Shown here: one piece after another, positions 31,081 through 42,622 of the stretch
Layout of the letters: each line of letters begins with the position of its first letter
Position numbering within the stretch: the stretch's first letter is position 1
Source: Anodontia alba
Lineage: Eukaryota; Mollusca; Bivalvia; Lucinida; Lucinidae
DNA length: 64,000 nucleotides
Assembly (NCBI GenBank): GCA_964016985.1
Contig: OZ024828.1
Coordinates: 73,467,264 to 73,531,263 of the forward strand
Direction of reading: 5' to 3'
Notes under the pieces: generated by a model
The model's database searches: none
Told to the model about the DNA's origin: nothing
The model's input: only the letters and a program-made list of their open reading frames with translations
Translations under genes and position numbers: made by a program

Positions 31081-31254
31081 GCTGCAGTTCAGCACTCGGT
31101 ATAGTATCAAGAACTGTCATCAGATAGCAAAGCTTCCTCAAACAGATGCCTCAAGGCCATGGGGAGAGAGAGAGGTGGGGCAGGGAAGGTGAGGGGTGTG
31201 AGGGGGTGGGGTATTAATGAATAAAACTTTGGGGTATTAATGAAAAAACTTTGG

Positions 31255-33287
31255 ACTTTGAACCTAACAGCATACTACATATAATATCAAGGCTCTGACT
31301 TAAATACTTTTTGAGATATCTTGCTGACAAGGTCAAAATGCCTAGAACTACAAAGGGCCATAACTGTCAATTTTTCATGGAATTCCCTAAAAAACAAAAC
31401 AGGTAATCGCCACACTATCCCCAATCAGCATATAATATTTCAAGACCCTAGCTTAAGTACTTTTCGAGACATCTTGCTGACAAGATCAAAATGCACAGAA
31501 CAGCAAAGGGCCATAACTTTATCAATTTTTTCACGGAATTATCTGAAAATATAATCAGGTAATCTACACATCATTCCCATTCACTATATTGAATTTCAAG
31601 AACCCAGCTTAAATACTTTTTCGAGATATCTTGCTCACAAGATTTAATTCTGATTTTTTTTAAAGGGGCATAACTCTAAACAAACATGCCAGACAAGAAA
31701 AAAAATATGGGTCAGTTATTTTTTCATTGGGAACCAAAATATAAAATTTCAAAACCCTAGCATGCAGGGTTCTTAAGCTATGGCATGCACAAAAAAGCTT
31801 GACAAACGGACAAACGGATGGATGGACAAACGAAGACAAAATAATATGCCCCATCAATTTCATTCGAAATTGGGGGCATAATCAGGTCATCTACTCATCG
31901 CTACCAATCTATTCATCAAGTTTCATTGGGAACCAAAATATAAAATTTCAAAACCCTAGCATGCAGGGTTCTTAAGCTATGGCATGCACAAAAAAGCTTG
32001 ACAAACGGACAAACGGATGGATGGACAAACGAAGACAAAATAATATGCCCCATCAATTTCATTCGAAATTGGGGGCATAATCAGGTCATCTACTCATCGC
32101 TACCAATCTATTCATCAAGTTTCAAGGCTCCAGCTTCAATAGTTTTTGAGATATTTTGCTGACAAGGGAAACATGCCCAAATTTACAAAGGGCCTTTCCT
32201 TACGAAATATTTTTCAGATTTTACACAAAAGTTAATCAGGTCATCTCCTCATCATTACCAATCAATTCACCAAGTTTCAAGTCTCTAGCTCTAACAGTTT
32301 TTGAGCTTTTTTGCTGACAAGGTAAAAATGCCAAAAATTACATAGGGCCATAACTCAAGAAGTATTTTTCAAAATTTCTTCAAAAGTTAATCAGGTTGTC
32401 TACTCATCACTACCAATCTATTCATCAAGTTTCAAGGCTCTAGCTCCAACAGTTTTTGAGATATTTTGCTGACAAGGTAAAATTGCCCAAAATTACAAAG
32501 GGCCATAACTCATGAAGTATTTTTCAGAATTTCTTCAAAAGTTAATCAGGTCATCTACTCATCACTACAAATCCATTTACTATTTTGCTGACAAAGTAAA
32601 AATGCAAAAAATTACAAAGGGTCATAACTCAAGAAATATATTTCAAAATTTCTTCAAAAGTTAATCAGGTTGTCTACTCATCACTACCAGTCTATTCATT
32701 AAGTTTCAAGGCTCTAGCTCCACATTTTTTTAGATATTTTGCTGACAAGGTAGAAATGCCCAAAATTACAAAGGGCCATAACTCATGAAGTATTTTTCAT
32801 AATTTCTTCAAAAGTTAATCAGGTCATCTACTCATCACTACAAATCCATTTACTAAGTTTCAAGGCTCTAGCTCTTAACAGTTTTTGAGATATTTTGCTT
32901 ACAAGGTAAAAATGCCCAAAATTACAATGGGCCATAACTCAAGTATTTTTCAAAATTTGTTCAAAAGTTAATCAGTTTGTCTACTCATCACTACCAGTCT
33001 ATTCATCAAGTTTCAAGGCTCTAGCTTCAATAGTTTTTGAGATATTTTGCTGACAAGATTGCATCCATATTTTTTGAAAGGGCCATAACTCAGAAAAGGG
33101 GCATTATCCTGTCAAGAAAAAAAAACATGTCAGCTATTTTTTCATGAGGAATCCATATAAGAAATTTCAAAACAGTAGCATTCACGGTTCTAAAGTTATG
33201 CTCTGCATCAAAAAGCGTGACGAACGGACGGACGAACAACCCAGAAGCAATATGCCCCTCCAACTTCTTTGAAGTTGGGGGCATAAA
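31255..33287 (+). mobile_element. Tandem-array element(s) T3
   Basis: A ~155-bp array. The landmark TCATCTACTCATCACTACCA recurs through 32090-32990, and AAAGGGCCATAACTC occurs at about 31354, 31506, 32503, 32770 and 33080. The end has GAACGGACGGACGAAC, hairpin GCCCCTCCAACTTC..GAAGTTGGGGGC and ATAAAA. A second terminus-like block (GACAAACGGACAAACGGATG then GCCCCATCAATTTC..GAAATTGGGGGC) sits inside at 31800-31872, so two elements may be fused. The 5' end is unclear. Confidence 0.7.
31722..32119. repeat. Exact 199-bp tandem duplication
   Basis: 31722-31920 and 31921-32119 read identically, including the GGAC-rich stretch and terminal hairpin of an array element. Confidence 0.88.
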
Positions 33288-33378
33288 AAAAGGCTCTGAC
33301 ATTTCATGCAAATTATCTCCTGAGGAGACTTTTTCATGAAATGTCAAGCCTATTTCTGGGGAAAAAAAAAATAAATTC
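33286..33378. repeat. Family C fragment
   Basis: Hairpin TGACATTTCATGCAAATTAT..TCATGAAATGTCA only; ends missing. It directly abuts the T3 terminus. Confidence 0.6.
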
Positions 33379-34130
33379 AAAACCGTTATCTGCTATTTTT
33401 TGGTTGCTTTTTTTTTTTTTTACCCCCCATGCAAGTTGTTACGGAAACTGGAATGACAGTAAATATGGACAAGTCCCAATATACAGAGCAAACAGTGTAA
33501 TTGCAGTAGCAGGATCCAGGAATTACAGTAGCAGACTCCAGAGGTTATTTATAGACTGTTATCATGAACTGCAATTGACCCCTTTCAGAAATAAAATATT
33601 CTTAGCCATTAAATGTATTCAAATGTCCCTCTCTTTGTCTATTTATTGTCACCAATTCTCTATATAATATTATTTATTACCTGTTTTTGTTCAGTGGGCT
33701 GTCTTATCTCTTAACTAATTCCAAAATAAGCTTCTGAATGCAATTTATCAGCATGTTTTCATGGATTGCCACAGGAATCTTGGGTTGACCTTCCTTAAGT
33801 GAAAAGAGGACTTAACACAGAAGCAAACTGCATATACTCAGACCAGTCTGTGCATTAACACAATCTGATCAGGGCTATTATTGTCTCTAGTAGATTCTAG
33901 AGAAAATAAAATGTTCTGTAAGCAAGAACGGACATCCTTCATCAGACTGTGTGCAGGATGGTATAAACTTTCAATGCTTGTATATATGCTAAGCACCTAT
34001 TTTACCTGATACAAAATACAACTGAGTTAATGAGATCACATAAAAGGATGGATTATTTGCAATTTGTAGAGCTGTTGAGATTCTGACAGCACAAAATAAC
34101 CATAAACAGCCTAAATATTCAGCCATCTTA
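33379..34130. other. Intergenic, nothing recognised
   Basis: T-run at 33407-33421. A 108-codon plus frame (33341-33667) begins inside the C fragment and shows no domain. Confidence 0.4.
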
Positions 34131-34370
34131 TACTTAGCATGCTGGGTTAAAAATTTCAGCAGGCAACATCTTATAATATTTTTCTTAGTTTTCCCAGAAA
34201 ACAAGATTAGACATTTCATGCAAATTGTTTCCAATTTGCATGAACTGTCAAATCCTGTCCTTATGAGACAATCTGCATGAAATGTCAAAGCCTATTTTCC
34301 TGGAAAAATAAGAAAAAAATATAATCACTTCATCTTCTGCTGAATTAGCCCATAGAGTGGTAAAGTTAAC
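34131..34370. mobile_element. Family C MITE
   Basis: TTAGCATGCTGGGTTAAAAA start and AGAGTGGTAAAGTTAA end. The stem is partly repeated (TTGCATGAACTGTC). Confidence 0.75.
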
Positions 34371-34401
34371 TTTTTATCATGCATATTTTAATCAAAGCAC
34401 T

Positions 34402-34624
34402 GCATTACGAAAACACGCTTATTCAAATATACTGAAAATTTTACCGCAAAAAAAAACAGAAAGTTTTCAGATAAAAAAATTCTGATATTTTTCATATTTC
34501 TGCTCAAAACATAGATTGTGGGTACTCGAAATAAGAAAAATAATGTAACCCCTGTAAACCCGAGTTTTACTATATAAAAGTGGGGTTTAAGGAGTCAATA
34601 TTATATAGGCATGTTTTCGTGATG
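34402..34624. mobile_element. Family B element with central deletion
   Basis: Both termini are present, but one hairpin arm is missing: GGGTACTCG is followed directly by AAATAAGAAAAATAATG. Confidence 0.75.
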
Positions 34625-34724
34625 GGTGGGTAGATTGTCTCTGAGTGTAGGCTGGGAACATGGTCCTGAACAGGGACCTTCACTGACTGTTTCATTTAAG
34701 CAAACAGTGCAGATCCTGATCAGC

Positions 34725-34893
34725 AGATGCCAAATTGATACTGTTCTTATCTTTCCTAGAAAATAGGATCTGGCACCTCATGCAAATTGTCTTCTTATGA
34801 GACAATGTGCATGAAGTGTCAAATCCTAATTTGTAGGAAAAATAATTAAAAATGTCATCTGCTGAAATTTTTACCAAGAGCACTAAGCATTAA
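34725..34893. mobile_element. Family C MITE
   Basis: Arms CCTAGAAAATAGGATCTGGC and complement. Ends GAGCACTAAGCATTAA. Confidence 0.65.
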
Positions 34894-35024
34894 ATATTGC
34901 ATATTCTTGCACCTTATCTTCAGCCTTGAAATAGCTTTCATTCCTGAGTTTTTTTGTTTTTTTTTCATTCATCTTGCCATGTATTCCATTAAGGACAATA
35001 TTTAAAGAAATGATAAATGTTCAT

Positions 35025-35162
35025 TACCATACTTTTAAATTTTACTAGGTGTTGATGTATTAAAAAAACTACTTGACAAGTGGTAAACCATGTAGACCCT
35101 GAGCAGATGGTATATGAACTGTATCTACACTCTTTGTTCAGGCATGTTTGTCCAAATACTTC
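35025..35162. mobile_element. Family A MITE, SINE at its right end
   Basis: Left ACCATACTTTTAAATTTTAC, hairpin decayed, right GTTTGTCCAAATACTT stops where the SINE begins. Confidence 0.55.
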
Positions 35163-35405
35163 TTGGCCCGTAGCCTAGTGGATAAGAGAGTTGACTCTTA
35201 ATCCATTAGGTTTCTCACCGCTGTGGTTCGAGCCTAGCTCGGGTCATATGTGGGAAAGCCAAGTTCTGCTTACGGATGGTCAGGTGGTTTTTCTCCGGGT
35301 ACTCCGGTTTTCGCCCACCTTCGATGAACGATCGGCTCGATATAAGTGAAATATTCTTGAAAGGGCCGTAAAACCCAAATCAAAAAAAAAAAAAAAAAAA
35401 AAAAA
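35163..35405 (+). mobile_element. tRNA-derived SINE, family S5
   Basis: tRNA-like head GGCCCGTAGCCTAGTGGATA with A-box-like TAGCCTAGTGG and B-box GGTTCGAGCC. The middle TTTTCTCCGGGTACTCCGGT is a motif shared by several metazoan SINEs. Tail GGGCCGTAAAACCCAAATC then an A-run of about 24. Confidence 0.85.
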
Positions 35406-36100
35406 TCTTGGAAATCATCTCATCTGGTGAATTTGTCCCTGCATTACAATGTAAATTGTGTATAATATGTATATTCTGTTAGAAGTTTTAAATGAGGACC
35501 ACATGTTAGATTAGTACACTGTTTGCTAAATATGTCCTCATAAAATAAAGACATTACTATTATTATTATACTATTTTAGAGTAACTTGGGTAATTCTGGC
35601 AGACACTATACAATTTAATAATGACTTACAGGAAAAGCAGGATTAGTAATTATCATTTTTCTCTATATTCACACTCACATTGTTTTACTGATTTTACAAA
35701 GCTCAGCTTTTATATAGGATTTCATTTCCACTCAGAGTGGTGCCCAACAATAGAAAAGGTGTCTCGAGTGTACCAGGCACTGAGTGGTTATTTTCTTTTG
35801 AAGGTATATTTTCACTCCGTCGCTCCAGGTAATGTGTTTTAATTTATATTTTCTTATTTCTCCACAAAAAATACATTATGGATACCCATTAGAACTGAGG
35901 TGCTTCTAATGAGAACCCACAATGTATGTTTTCATGAGGAAATAAGAAAAGTTACTTGATACCCACTCTTAATCTATAATCCATTCCAGACAATATGGAT
36001 GCACAGGCTGGGTAATTGCTACCTCAAAGAGTCTTGTTCTTCAGGCAATGTTGTTATTGTGAAAGTAACAAATTTATTAGGAAACTTCTAGATACCACAA
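35406..36100. other. Intergenic with a B-like scrap
   Basis: 35848-35962 has TACATTATGGATACCCATTA and its partner ACCCACAATGTATG, a relative of the B hairpin without termini. No gene seen. Confidence 0.45.
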
Positions 36101-36101
36101 T

Positions 36102-36265
36102 ACCATAAATACCCTAAATTGAGTACCAAGACACTTCAATGCCTTACCATACTTGCCCTAAGATTTGAACAAGTCTATCTGACTATCCAGTGATTTGTAC
36201 TGACTGAATGGTGAACAGCATACATCCTGATCAATCAGCTTGATCTGAGTTTACATCTGAATACT
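36102..36265. mobile_element. Family A MITE, degraded
   Basis: TACCATAAATACCCTAAATT start. TTACCATACTTGCCCTAAGA kept. The right end is missing. Confidence 0.5.
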
Positions 36266-36276
36266 TCTGGTATATA

Positions 36277-36505
36277 TTGTATACCTTATATACCCCTAAG
36301 TATTAGGATACCTTAACTCCTTACCATACTTGTCCTAAAATTTTAAGTTTTTACAACTGGCTGATGGTTTTAAAATACCAATGGATGTGTGGCAAACAAT
36401 GCAGGCCCTGATCAGATGCCAAAACCTTTTGCAGCATCTGATCTGGGTCTACACTGTTAACTGGATTACTATGGCAGCTTACAGTGGTACTTACTATATT
36501 TACCT
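36277..36505. mobile_element. Family A MITE
   Basis: TATACCTTATATACCCCTAA start; CTTAACTCCTTACCATACTT kept; hairpin GCCCTGATCAGATGCC and complement. Confidence 0.65.
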
Positions 36506-37040
36506 TAATTATTTTGACAATTTTTTTTCAATATTCATACAGGTATGCAAGATCAAAGGAGCAGTTAAATAATGATGATTTGGTGATAAATGTCTAATTC
36601 AACAGTTTTTTGTCATATCAAGACCATGATGGGTTAATAATTAAAGGGCTCTGTACAATGAAGCACCATACAGTCATTTGCTGAATTCTGCCTCTAGCCG
36701 AATTCAAACCCTGGTCCAACCTTGGGAACAGAGGTCAAAAGCTCTATTCACTCAGCCACACTAGACTGGCTCCAGTCTCCAAATATTATTCTCATAATCC
36801 TGTTTAATAATCCACTAAAATGAAAAAAAAAAAAAAAAAAAAAAAATATCATGACTATAAAGTCTTGTCACTAGACCAGCCTTTATAGTCATGGTATTAC
36901 TTTGGTTTTATTTTAGTGGACTATTAAACAGATTATAAGAAAAACTACTTAGTCACTGGAGACTGGAGCCAGTCTACAGCAACACTGATGTTTTATGTAC
37001 TAAAATTCCTAGTAGTCCATTCTATTCTACCTGCAGATCT
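36506..37040. other. Intergenic with a second outer hairpin
   Basis: CATGACTATAAAGTCTTGTC and GCCTTTATAGTCATGG (36849-36894), with flanking CACTAGACTGGCTCCAGTCT and CACTGGAGACTGGAGCCAGT (36760 and 36955), form a larger imperfect inverted repeat around an A-run (36824-36846). A MITE is likely but not classified. Confidence 0.45.
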
Positions 37041-37049
37041 GTCAGAAAA

Positions 37050-37165
37050 TTATAATGTGAGGGGCAATCACTGCAGACCCAGATTGGATGCCACATTCTG
37101 TACCATTCTGATCTGGGTCAACACTGTTTGCTCAGGCTTGTCTGTCGAAATACTTATAGTAATAA
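37050..37165. mobile_element. Family A fragment
   Basis: Hairpin CAGACCCAGATTGGATGCC and GATCTGGGTCAACACTGTTT, then GCTTGTCTGTCGAAATACTT. Confidence 0.55.
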
Positions 37166-37254
37166 ATAGGCTATGTCGCAAACATCTTTGCAGACCAAGA
37201 ATCCTGAATCCAGTACCAAACATAAAATCTTAGCCCTTACAATCAGTGGAATCT

Positions 37255-37430
37255 TCCAGCTTCAACTTTGGGCACATCTATGCTTGAAGTTAAGGAGTGT
37301 CCAGTCATCAATTAATAACAGAATGGCAAACAATGATCTAGATAAGACAGCTTCTTACAAGACATCTCACCTGGATCCACTCTGTTTGCAAAGGTGTCCA
37401 TCTTGGTCTACAGGACTGAAAGTCCATCGT
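37255..37430. mobile_element. Family K MITE, diverged
   Basis: GAATGGCAAACAATGATCTA and CACCTGGATCCACTCTGTTT arms. GGACTGAAAGTCC near the right end. Confidence 0.5.
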
Positions 37431-37479
37431 ATGTAATTCCATTTTCTTTCAAATAGTTCCATTATATCACTTTACAATC

Positions 37480-37669
37480 AACACTTAGCATGCTGGGTAA
37501 CAATTTTAACAGATGACATGTTGAATTATTTTTCTTATTTTTCCCAGAAAATAAACTTGGATATTTTATGCAAATTGTCTTTTGAGGATGTTCAAGCCTA
37601 TTTTCTAGGAAAATAAGAAAAATATCAATTTGCCACTGCTGAATCTGCCTTAAGAGTTGTAAATGGTTA
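37480..37669. mobile_element. Family C MITE
   Basis: CACTTAGCATGCTGGGTAAC start, GTTGTAAATGGTTAA end. The stem tip is deleted. Confidence 0.68.
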
Positions 37670-38098
37670 AAACAAACTGAAATACATAGTGACCTTAAAT
37701 TCTGAATGTCATGTAATCAGTTACATTATTTAGGTTAAAAGTAAAACATGTAATTTAAGAATGAAAGCATGAAGAGAAGTCCAAACAAAATAACATTTAT
37801 TACCACAGATGAAAGAGAAAAAAGCATTCAGTCAAAACTATTTGATTTAAAGCTGTTAGTGTGTGACAGTAACTTTTCAAAAGATCAAATAAAGCACAAT
37901 CAAAATCAATGATATTTTTTTTTTCTTTCTTTTTTTTTTATTTTAGATTTTTGCCGATATTGATATGTTTTACCCTTATACATACTGTGTCACATTTTTT
38001 CTACACATCTGCCTTAGCCGTGGATGATCTTTTCAGAAACCTGTTTTTTTTTTCTTTTGTTGTTTTTTTTTTTTTTTCATTTCTATGCTTTATTCCAT
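37670..38098. other. Intergenic, T-rich
   Basis: T-runs at 37914-37938 and 38060-38077. No gene. Confidence 0.4.
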
Positions 38099-38339
38099 AG
38101 TACACTGCAACCTCTTTATAACATGATTCATTATAGCATGGTTTTGTATATAAGAACATTTAATGATGGACCTCAAAATCTTATATCCAAACAAAATGTA
38201 TAGATTATATAGAAAAACCATAAGGGGTCATTTTTTCTATATAATCTATACATTTTAGTTTGCATACAACACAGGTGTTTAGCTAACATGGTTCTTGATT
38301 TGATTCCAACAATAGTGTTATAAAGGGGTTGTTGTGTAC
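38099..38339. mobile_element. Family I element, full length
   Basis: Inverted ends TACACTGCAACCTCTTTATA and TATAAAGGGGTTGTTGTGTA flank hairpin AATGTATAGATTATATAGAA and its complement. The termini resemble pogo/Tigger-type MITEs with TA targets (inference). Confidence 0.72.
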
Positions 38340-38344
38340 TTATC

Positions 38345-38558
38345 TTAACCCTTGTCCTGCTAAACCCAGATATACCCTGTCTTTGCAAACAGTGTAGATC
38401 CAGATCAGTTGGCTTCTTCAGAAGCCAACTGATCTGGATCTGTACTGTTCATCATTCAGTATGTGAATTGATATCAACATCCTGGATCTAGTAACCTGAT
38501 TGGCTGAAAATTGGAAGCAGGCATGGCATCTTAATTTATTCATCAGGACAAGGGTTAA
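38345..38558. mobile_element. Family E MITE
   Basis: TTAACCCTTGTCCTGCTAAA and CATCAGGACAAGGGTTAA ends. Hairpin arms nearly perfect. Confidence 0.85.
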
Positions 38559-38944
38559 AAGGGAGTGAGTTTCCACCATTTTATAAAAGGGTGATAACTT
38601 TTGTCACTTTCTCTTCACTCTCATGCACACCAAATCCCTCGATACTAAAATGAAAGAGCTTGCTCCCAAGTAGGAGCATCATTCATGTTTACTTCTTTTC
38701 CATATATTGTGTGACCCTAAACAATTATTGTGCTATTCGCATGCCTCTTGCTGCTGACTGCTCTTTTAGCATGTTTGTTTGGAATATCTGGACTTGAATT
38801 TTACTGATTCCTGTAGAGTGTGATCAACTTAAGTCAGTCTCAATCGACATTTTATTATTCAGCTTCAATTTGTGAGATAGGGTTTCTTGTTTATTACAAA
38901 TCCTTAGCAGACACTTGAAGAAACTAGCATAAATATGTCATTTA

Positions 38945-39225
38945 AGTAATTAAGGGGAACAGATACCCTTGCAAGGTCGGCAATTCTGTCAAAATCATTT
39001 TGTCTCTCTTCTGAAAATTGGTCTACTCTAAAAGGAAAGGATTTGCTCCACTTGGGAGCAAATTCTTTCCTTTTAGAGCAGACCTCTTTTTAGAAGGGGC
39101 TTGGTATAGGAAAGTAAACAGAAAGTCATAAAAGTTGGATCTTGCTTGTAAAAAAATGGCAGAAAATCTACCAAGTATGTCCAGTCCCCTTCACATAGAA
39201 CCAGACTGGAAAATAAGAAACAAGA
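38945..39225. repeat. Family M hairpin repeat
   Basis: Hairpin GGTCTACTCTAAAAGGAAAG / CTTTCCTTTTAGAGCAGACC around GCTCCACTTGGGAGC, with outer ends AAGGGGAACAGATA and TGTCCAGTCCCCTT. Confidence 0.7.
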
Positions 39226-39254
39226 AATGTCTTTAAAAAGGACATCTGCTAATA

Positions 39255-39539
39255 CATCACAAAAACATGCCTATATAGTTTTGACCCCCTTAAACCCCCA
39301 CTTTTATATAGTAAAACTGGGGTTTACAGGGATATACATTATTTTTCTTATTTTGATAAAAAAAAAACATAGATTGTGGGTACTTGTTAGAACTGCCTCA
39401 CTGAGGCAGTTCTAATGAGTACCCACAATCTATGTTTTGAGCAGGAATATGAAAAATATTAGATTTTTTTTTTCTGAAAATTTTCCTTTTTTGGTTGTAA
39501 AATTGTCAATATATTTGAATAGGTGTGTATTCATAATGA
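39255..39539. mobile_element. Family B fold-back element
   Basis: CATCACAAAAACATGCCTAT and AATAGGTGTGTATTCATAAT ends. Hairpin TTAGAACTGCCTCACTGAGG. Confidence 0.82.
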
Positions 39540-39544
39540 GTACA

Positions 39545-39863
39545 AGACCCTTTTTAGCTCGCCTGTACGAAGGTGAAGGCAGAGCTATAGCAGTCCCCAC
39601 ATCATCTGTATTAAAGCTATATCTCCCGAACCTGTGGATGATACTGATGTTAGCTATTGGTCTGAAGTTCTATGATGTACCATCCAAACCCACTTGAGTG
39701 ACCTTGAGGTCAAGGTCACAGACTTTGAAAAAAACATGTTGAAGCTTTTGGTCAAAGTGTTCAGATGCAAAGCATTTTTTTAGGAGAGCTAAACTGTCTT
39801 AGTTTTGCTGGAAGAGATCTCATTTTTTCATATGTAAGCAGGTTGTTAAACAAGATTCAAACA
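39545..39863. repeat. Unclassified dispersed-repeat-like segment
   Basis: Contains TTTAGCTCGCCTGTACGAAG and GACCTTGAGGTCAAGGTCAC, wording typical of the array-element class, but no array is present. The 86-codon frame across it is probably artefactual. Confidence 0.4.
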
Positions 39864-39875
39864 TTGGAATGGAAT

Positions 39876-40178
39876 TCTTTGTGTTGAGGTTTTACAGACC
39901 CCATCAACCCATTGAGGTCATGTCGAGGACAGTCATTTTACCTAACAACACATTCACTAGGCAGGCTTGGTCCTCTAAGCGGTTATCCAGTATTGTGAAC
40001 ATTCTTTTGTTAAAAACTGACAACTGCCCTTCTTGAATAGCGGAAGGGTGAGAATGACCATGGAAAATATTTCATGGTCAAATCTCCATGAAAGAATGTT
40101 GCCGACCCAGCATGGGTCAAACCCGCAACCTCCTGATCACCAGTCGGAAGCGCATCCAACTGAGCCACTGAGGCCAGC
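39876..40178 (-). mobile_element. SINE family S1 with 12-bp target duplication
   Basis: Flanked by TTGGAATGGAAT (39864) and TTGGAATAGAAT (40179), one mismatch. The head box region is diverged (GGTTTGACCC). The tail is GGTCTGTAAAACCTCAACAC on minus. Confidence 0.85.
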
Positions 40179-40246
40179 TTGGAATAGAATAAAAATATTA
40201 TGTTTATAGTATGATTATAAATCATAAAATCCTAAAAAAAAGGAAA

Positions 40247-41241
40247 CAAGAGGGCCATGATGGCCCTGTGACGCTCACTTGAGTATCATAGCACTTTGAG
40301 AACCTGACCTAGAATGGATCAAGGCAAACATTCTGACCAAAATTCATAATGATTATATTAAGAAGTAAGACAAGGTAGCATGTCTAATGGACAGTGAAAC
40401 AGAGGTCAAGGTCAAATATGGATGACTGCACTCAAGAGGCCATGCTAAGATGTATGTATGGGCTAAGTATCACTGGCTGTAGGAGCAATAGTTACTGAGA
40501 AACTCACCTAAACACATACACTTCACAAGAGCCAAATATCACTCTGTAGGAACAATAGTTACTGAGAAACTAACCTAAACAGAAAAACTTAAGAAAGTCA
40601 CTGGACTGTGAAATATACGTCATAAGCGGCCTAGTTCCAAATTTCACCTAGAAATCATCAAGACAAACATTTTGAGCAAGATTCATGATGATCACTTCAA
40701 AAATGTGACCTCTAGCATGTCAACAAGATTTTCCTTTGATCTGGCCTACTGACCCAGTTTCTTACTCTAAGTGACCCAGTTTTGAACTTGACCTTGAAAT
40801 CATCAAAACAAACATTTTGAGCAATATTCATGATGATTGCTTCAAAAATGTGACCTCTGGAGTGTTAAGGTCTTCCTTTGATTTGGCCAGCTGACCTAGT
40901 TTTTGACCCCAAGTGACCCAATTTCAAACCTGACCTAGAAATCATCAAGACAAACATTTTGAGCAAGAATGATGATTGCTTAAAAAATTTGACCTGTAGT
41001 GTGTTAACAGTATTTTCCTTTGATTTGACCTGGTGACCTAGTTTTTGACCCAAAGTCACCCAGTTCTAAACTTGACCTAGATTTCATAGGGCAAACATTC
41101 TGAGCAAGATTCATCAAGAGTGGGTAAAAACTGTGGCCTCTAGAGTGTTAATAAACTAATTGCTGACGACGTACGACAGGCGACGGACGATGGATGACGA
41201 CGGACAGAGGGTGATCACAATAGCTCAGGTGAGCTCAAAAT
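40247..41241 (+). mobile_element. Tandem-array element T4
   Basis: Starts ACAAGAGGGCCATGATGGCC then CGCTCACTTGAGT. A ~143-bp array has landmark ATCATCAAGACAAACATTTT at about 40654, 40799 and 40941. It ends with GACGACGTACGACAGGCGAC-type DNA, then AGCTCAGGTGAGCT and CAAAA. Confidence 0.75.
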
Positions 41242-41496
41242 TTGAGAAAATGTACACCTGCCATGGAGATTGAACCCCACAACCTTCTACTTACAAGCAG
41301 ATGTGCTAACCATTACGTTGCAGAGATGTTAGTTTCAACTGTTGCTTAAAAGGAATAAATTCATTAATCAGTATTCACTGGAGTGCAACTTCTTTTTTTA
41401 TCTCCCTTGCTATGCCTTCTTGACAACTTATCTAAATGGAAACCTAAGCTTATATGTATCAGCAAAAAATATTTAAAAATTCTGCAGAATTATTTA
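41242..41496. other. Intergenic; tRNA-like AACCATTACGTTGCAGAG segment
   Basis: 41257-41335 (GGAGATTGAACCCCACAACC, GCAGATGTGCTAACCATTAC) resembles the minus-strand head of another tRNA-derived SINE, including a B-box-like complement. No body or tail was identified. Confidence 0.35.
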
Positions 41497-41656
41497 CCCA
41501 GCATACTAAAGGAATAAAGAGAGAATAATTTTCTTGCTGTTTCTAATCCAAAGATTGGGTTTGAAATTTCATGAAATGTCAAACCATATTTTCTGGAAAT
41601 AAGAAAAATACCATCAGTTTGCTGTCTCCAGAATTAGTCCAGAGAATAGTAAAGGT
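41497..41656. mobile_element. Family C MITE, degraded
   Basis: TTTACCCAGCATACTAAAGG start. ATTTCATGAAATGTCAAACC stem tip. AATAGTAAAGGTTA end. Confidence 0.58.
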
Positions 41657-41739
41657 TACATTGCTGTATCATTGTATAATACACCCGTGAAAAGCTTCCC
41701 AGTCACATTATGAACAATGGACCCACTAGGTCTCTGCCT

Positions 41740-41930
41740 TTAACCTTTACCACTCTCTGGGCAAATTCAGCAGATGACAGACGATTTTTTTTTCTTATTT
41801 TTCCCAGAAAATGATGTTTGATATTTCATGCAAATTGTCTCCTTTGTCAATATCCATTTTCTGGGAAAAATGAGAAAAGTTTTTAAACATGATGACATCT
41901 GTTGAAAATTTTACCCATAATAATCTAAAG
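41740..41930. mobile_element. Family C MITE
   Basis: AACCTTTACCACTCTCTGGG start; stem TGATATTTCATGCAAATTGT, tip deleted; ends TTTTACCCATAATAATC. Confidence 0.65.
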
Positions 41931-42167
41931 ACCCCTAAAAGGGTAATTAGAAAACAGTGCAGACCCAGATCAGACCGTAGAATGCAGCATCTAATCAAGG
42001 TCTCCACTGTTTGTACATAGTTCAACCATTTTTTCTCTAGGAATAGCTGAATCGCATAGCTTGACATACCTTAAACAGAAATTAGAATCTTCTAATATAT
42101 AGTGTGGGAGAATTCATTCAGTCTACAATTGGGTTCAGGGGAGCACCAAGCCAAAGGATAACTGCTG

Positions 42168-42342
42168 TATCTACCCTAAATATTCACATACTTTACCATA
42201 CTTGACCTAGAACAATATTTACTACCTTACAATGAAAACTAATGGCTGAGTGGACAACAGTGAAGACTATTCAGCTGTCACATTCTGATCTGGTTCTACA
42301 TTGACTGTTCAGGCCTGCCAGTCTGAATACCTAAGGTAACTA
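42168..42342. mobile_element. Family A MITE
   Basis: TATCTACCCTAAATATTCAC start and GAATACCTAAGGTAACTATG end. Hairpin weak. Confidence 0.62.
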
Positions 42343-42487
42343 TGGTAGCCGATGCTTTAGTATATAGCACCATCAGGAATCACCTACACAAATAAATGCT
42401 ATTCTACTAACTCACACCATAACCGAGACCTCTCTGCAAGGTGCTAATTAAGCAGCTTCTAATGGCTATAGCAGAAGTTGTTTTTCT

Positions 42488-42622
42488 TCACAATTAGGGG
42501 ATAACTGCTTTCAAATTTGTCATTTGGGGAGGTAAATCGGTGGTTTTATGGTTGGAAATTTCATTTTACGGCCACACGTCAACAGAGCCATAAAACCTAA
42601 TTTGAATGCAGTTATCCCTAGT
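42488..42622. mobile_element. Short TIR element, single copy
   Basis: TTAGGGGATAACTGCTTTCA and TGAATGCAGTTATCCCTAGT are inverted ends about 130 bp apart. The interior CGGTGGTTTTATGG / CCATAAAACC pairs too. No second copy in the window. Confidence 0.55.
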
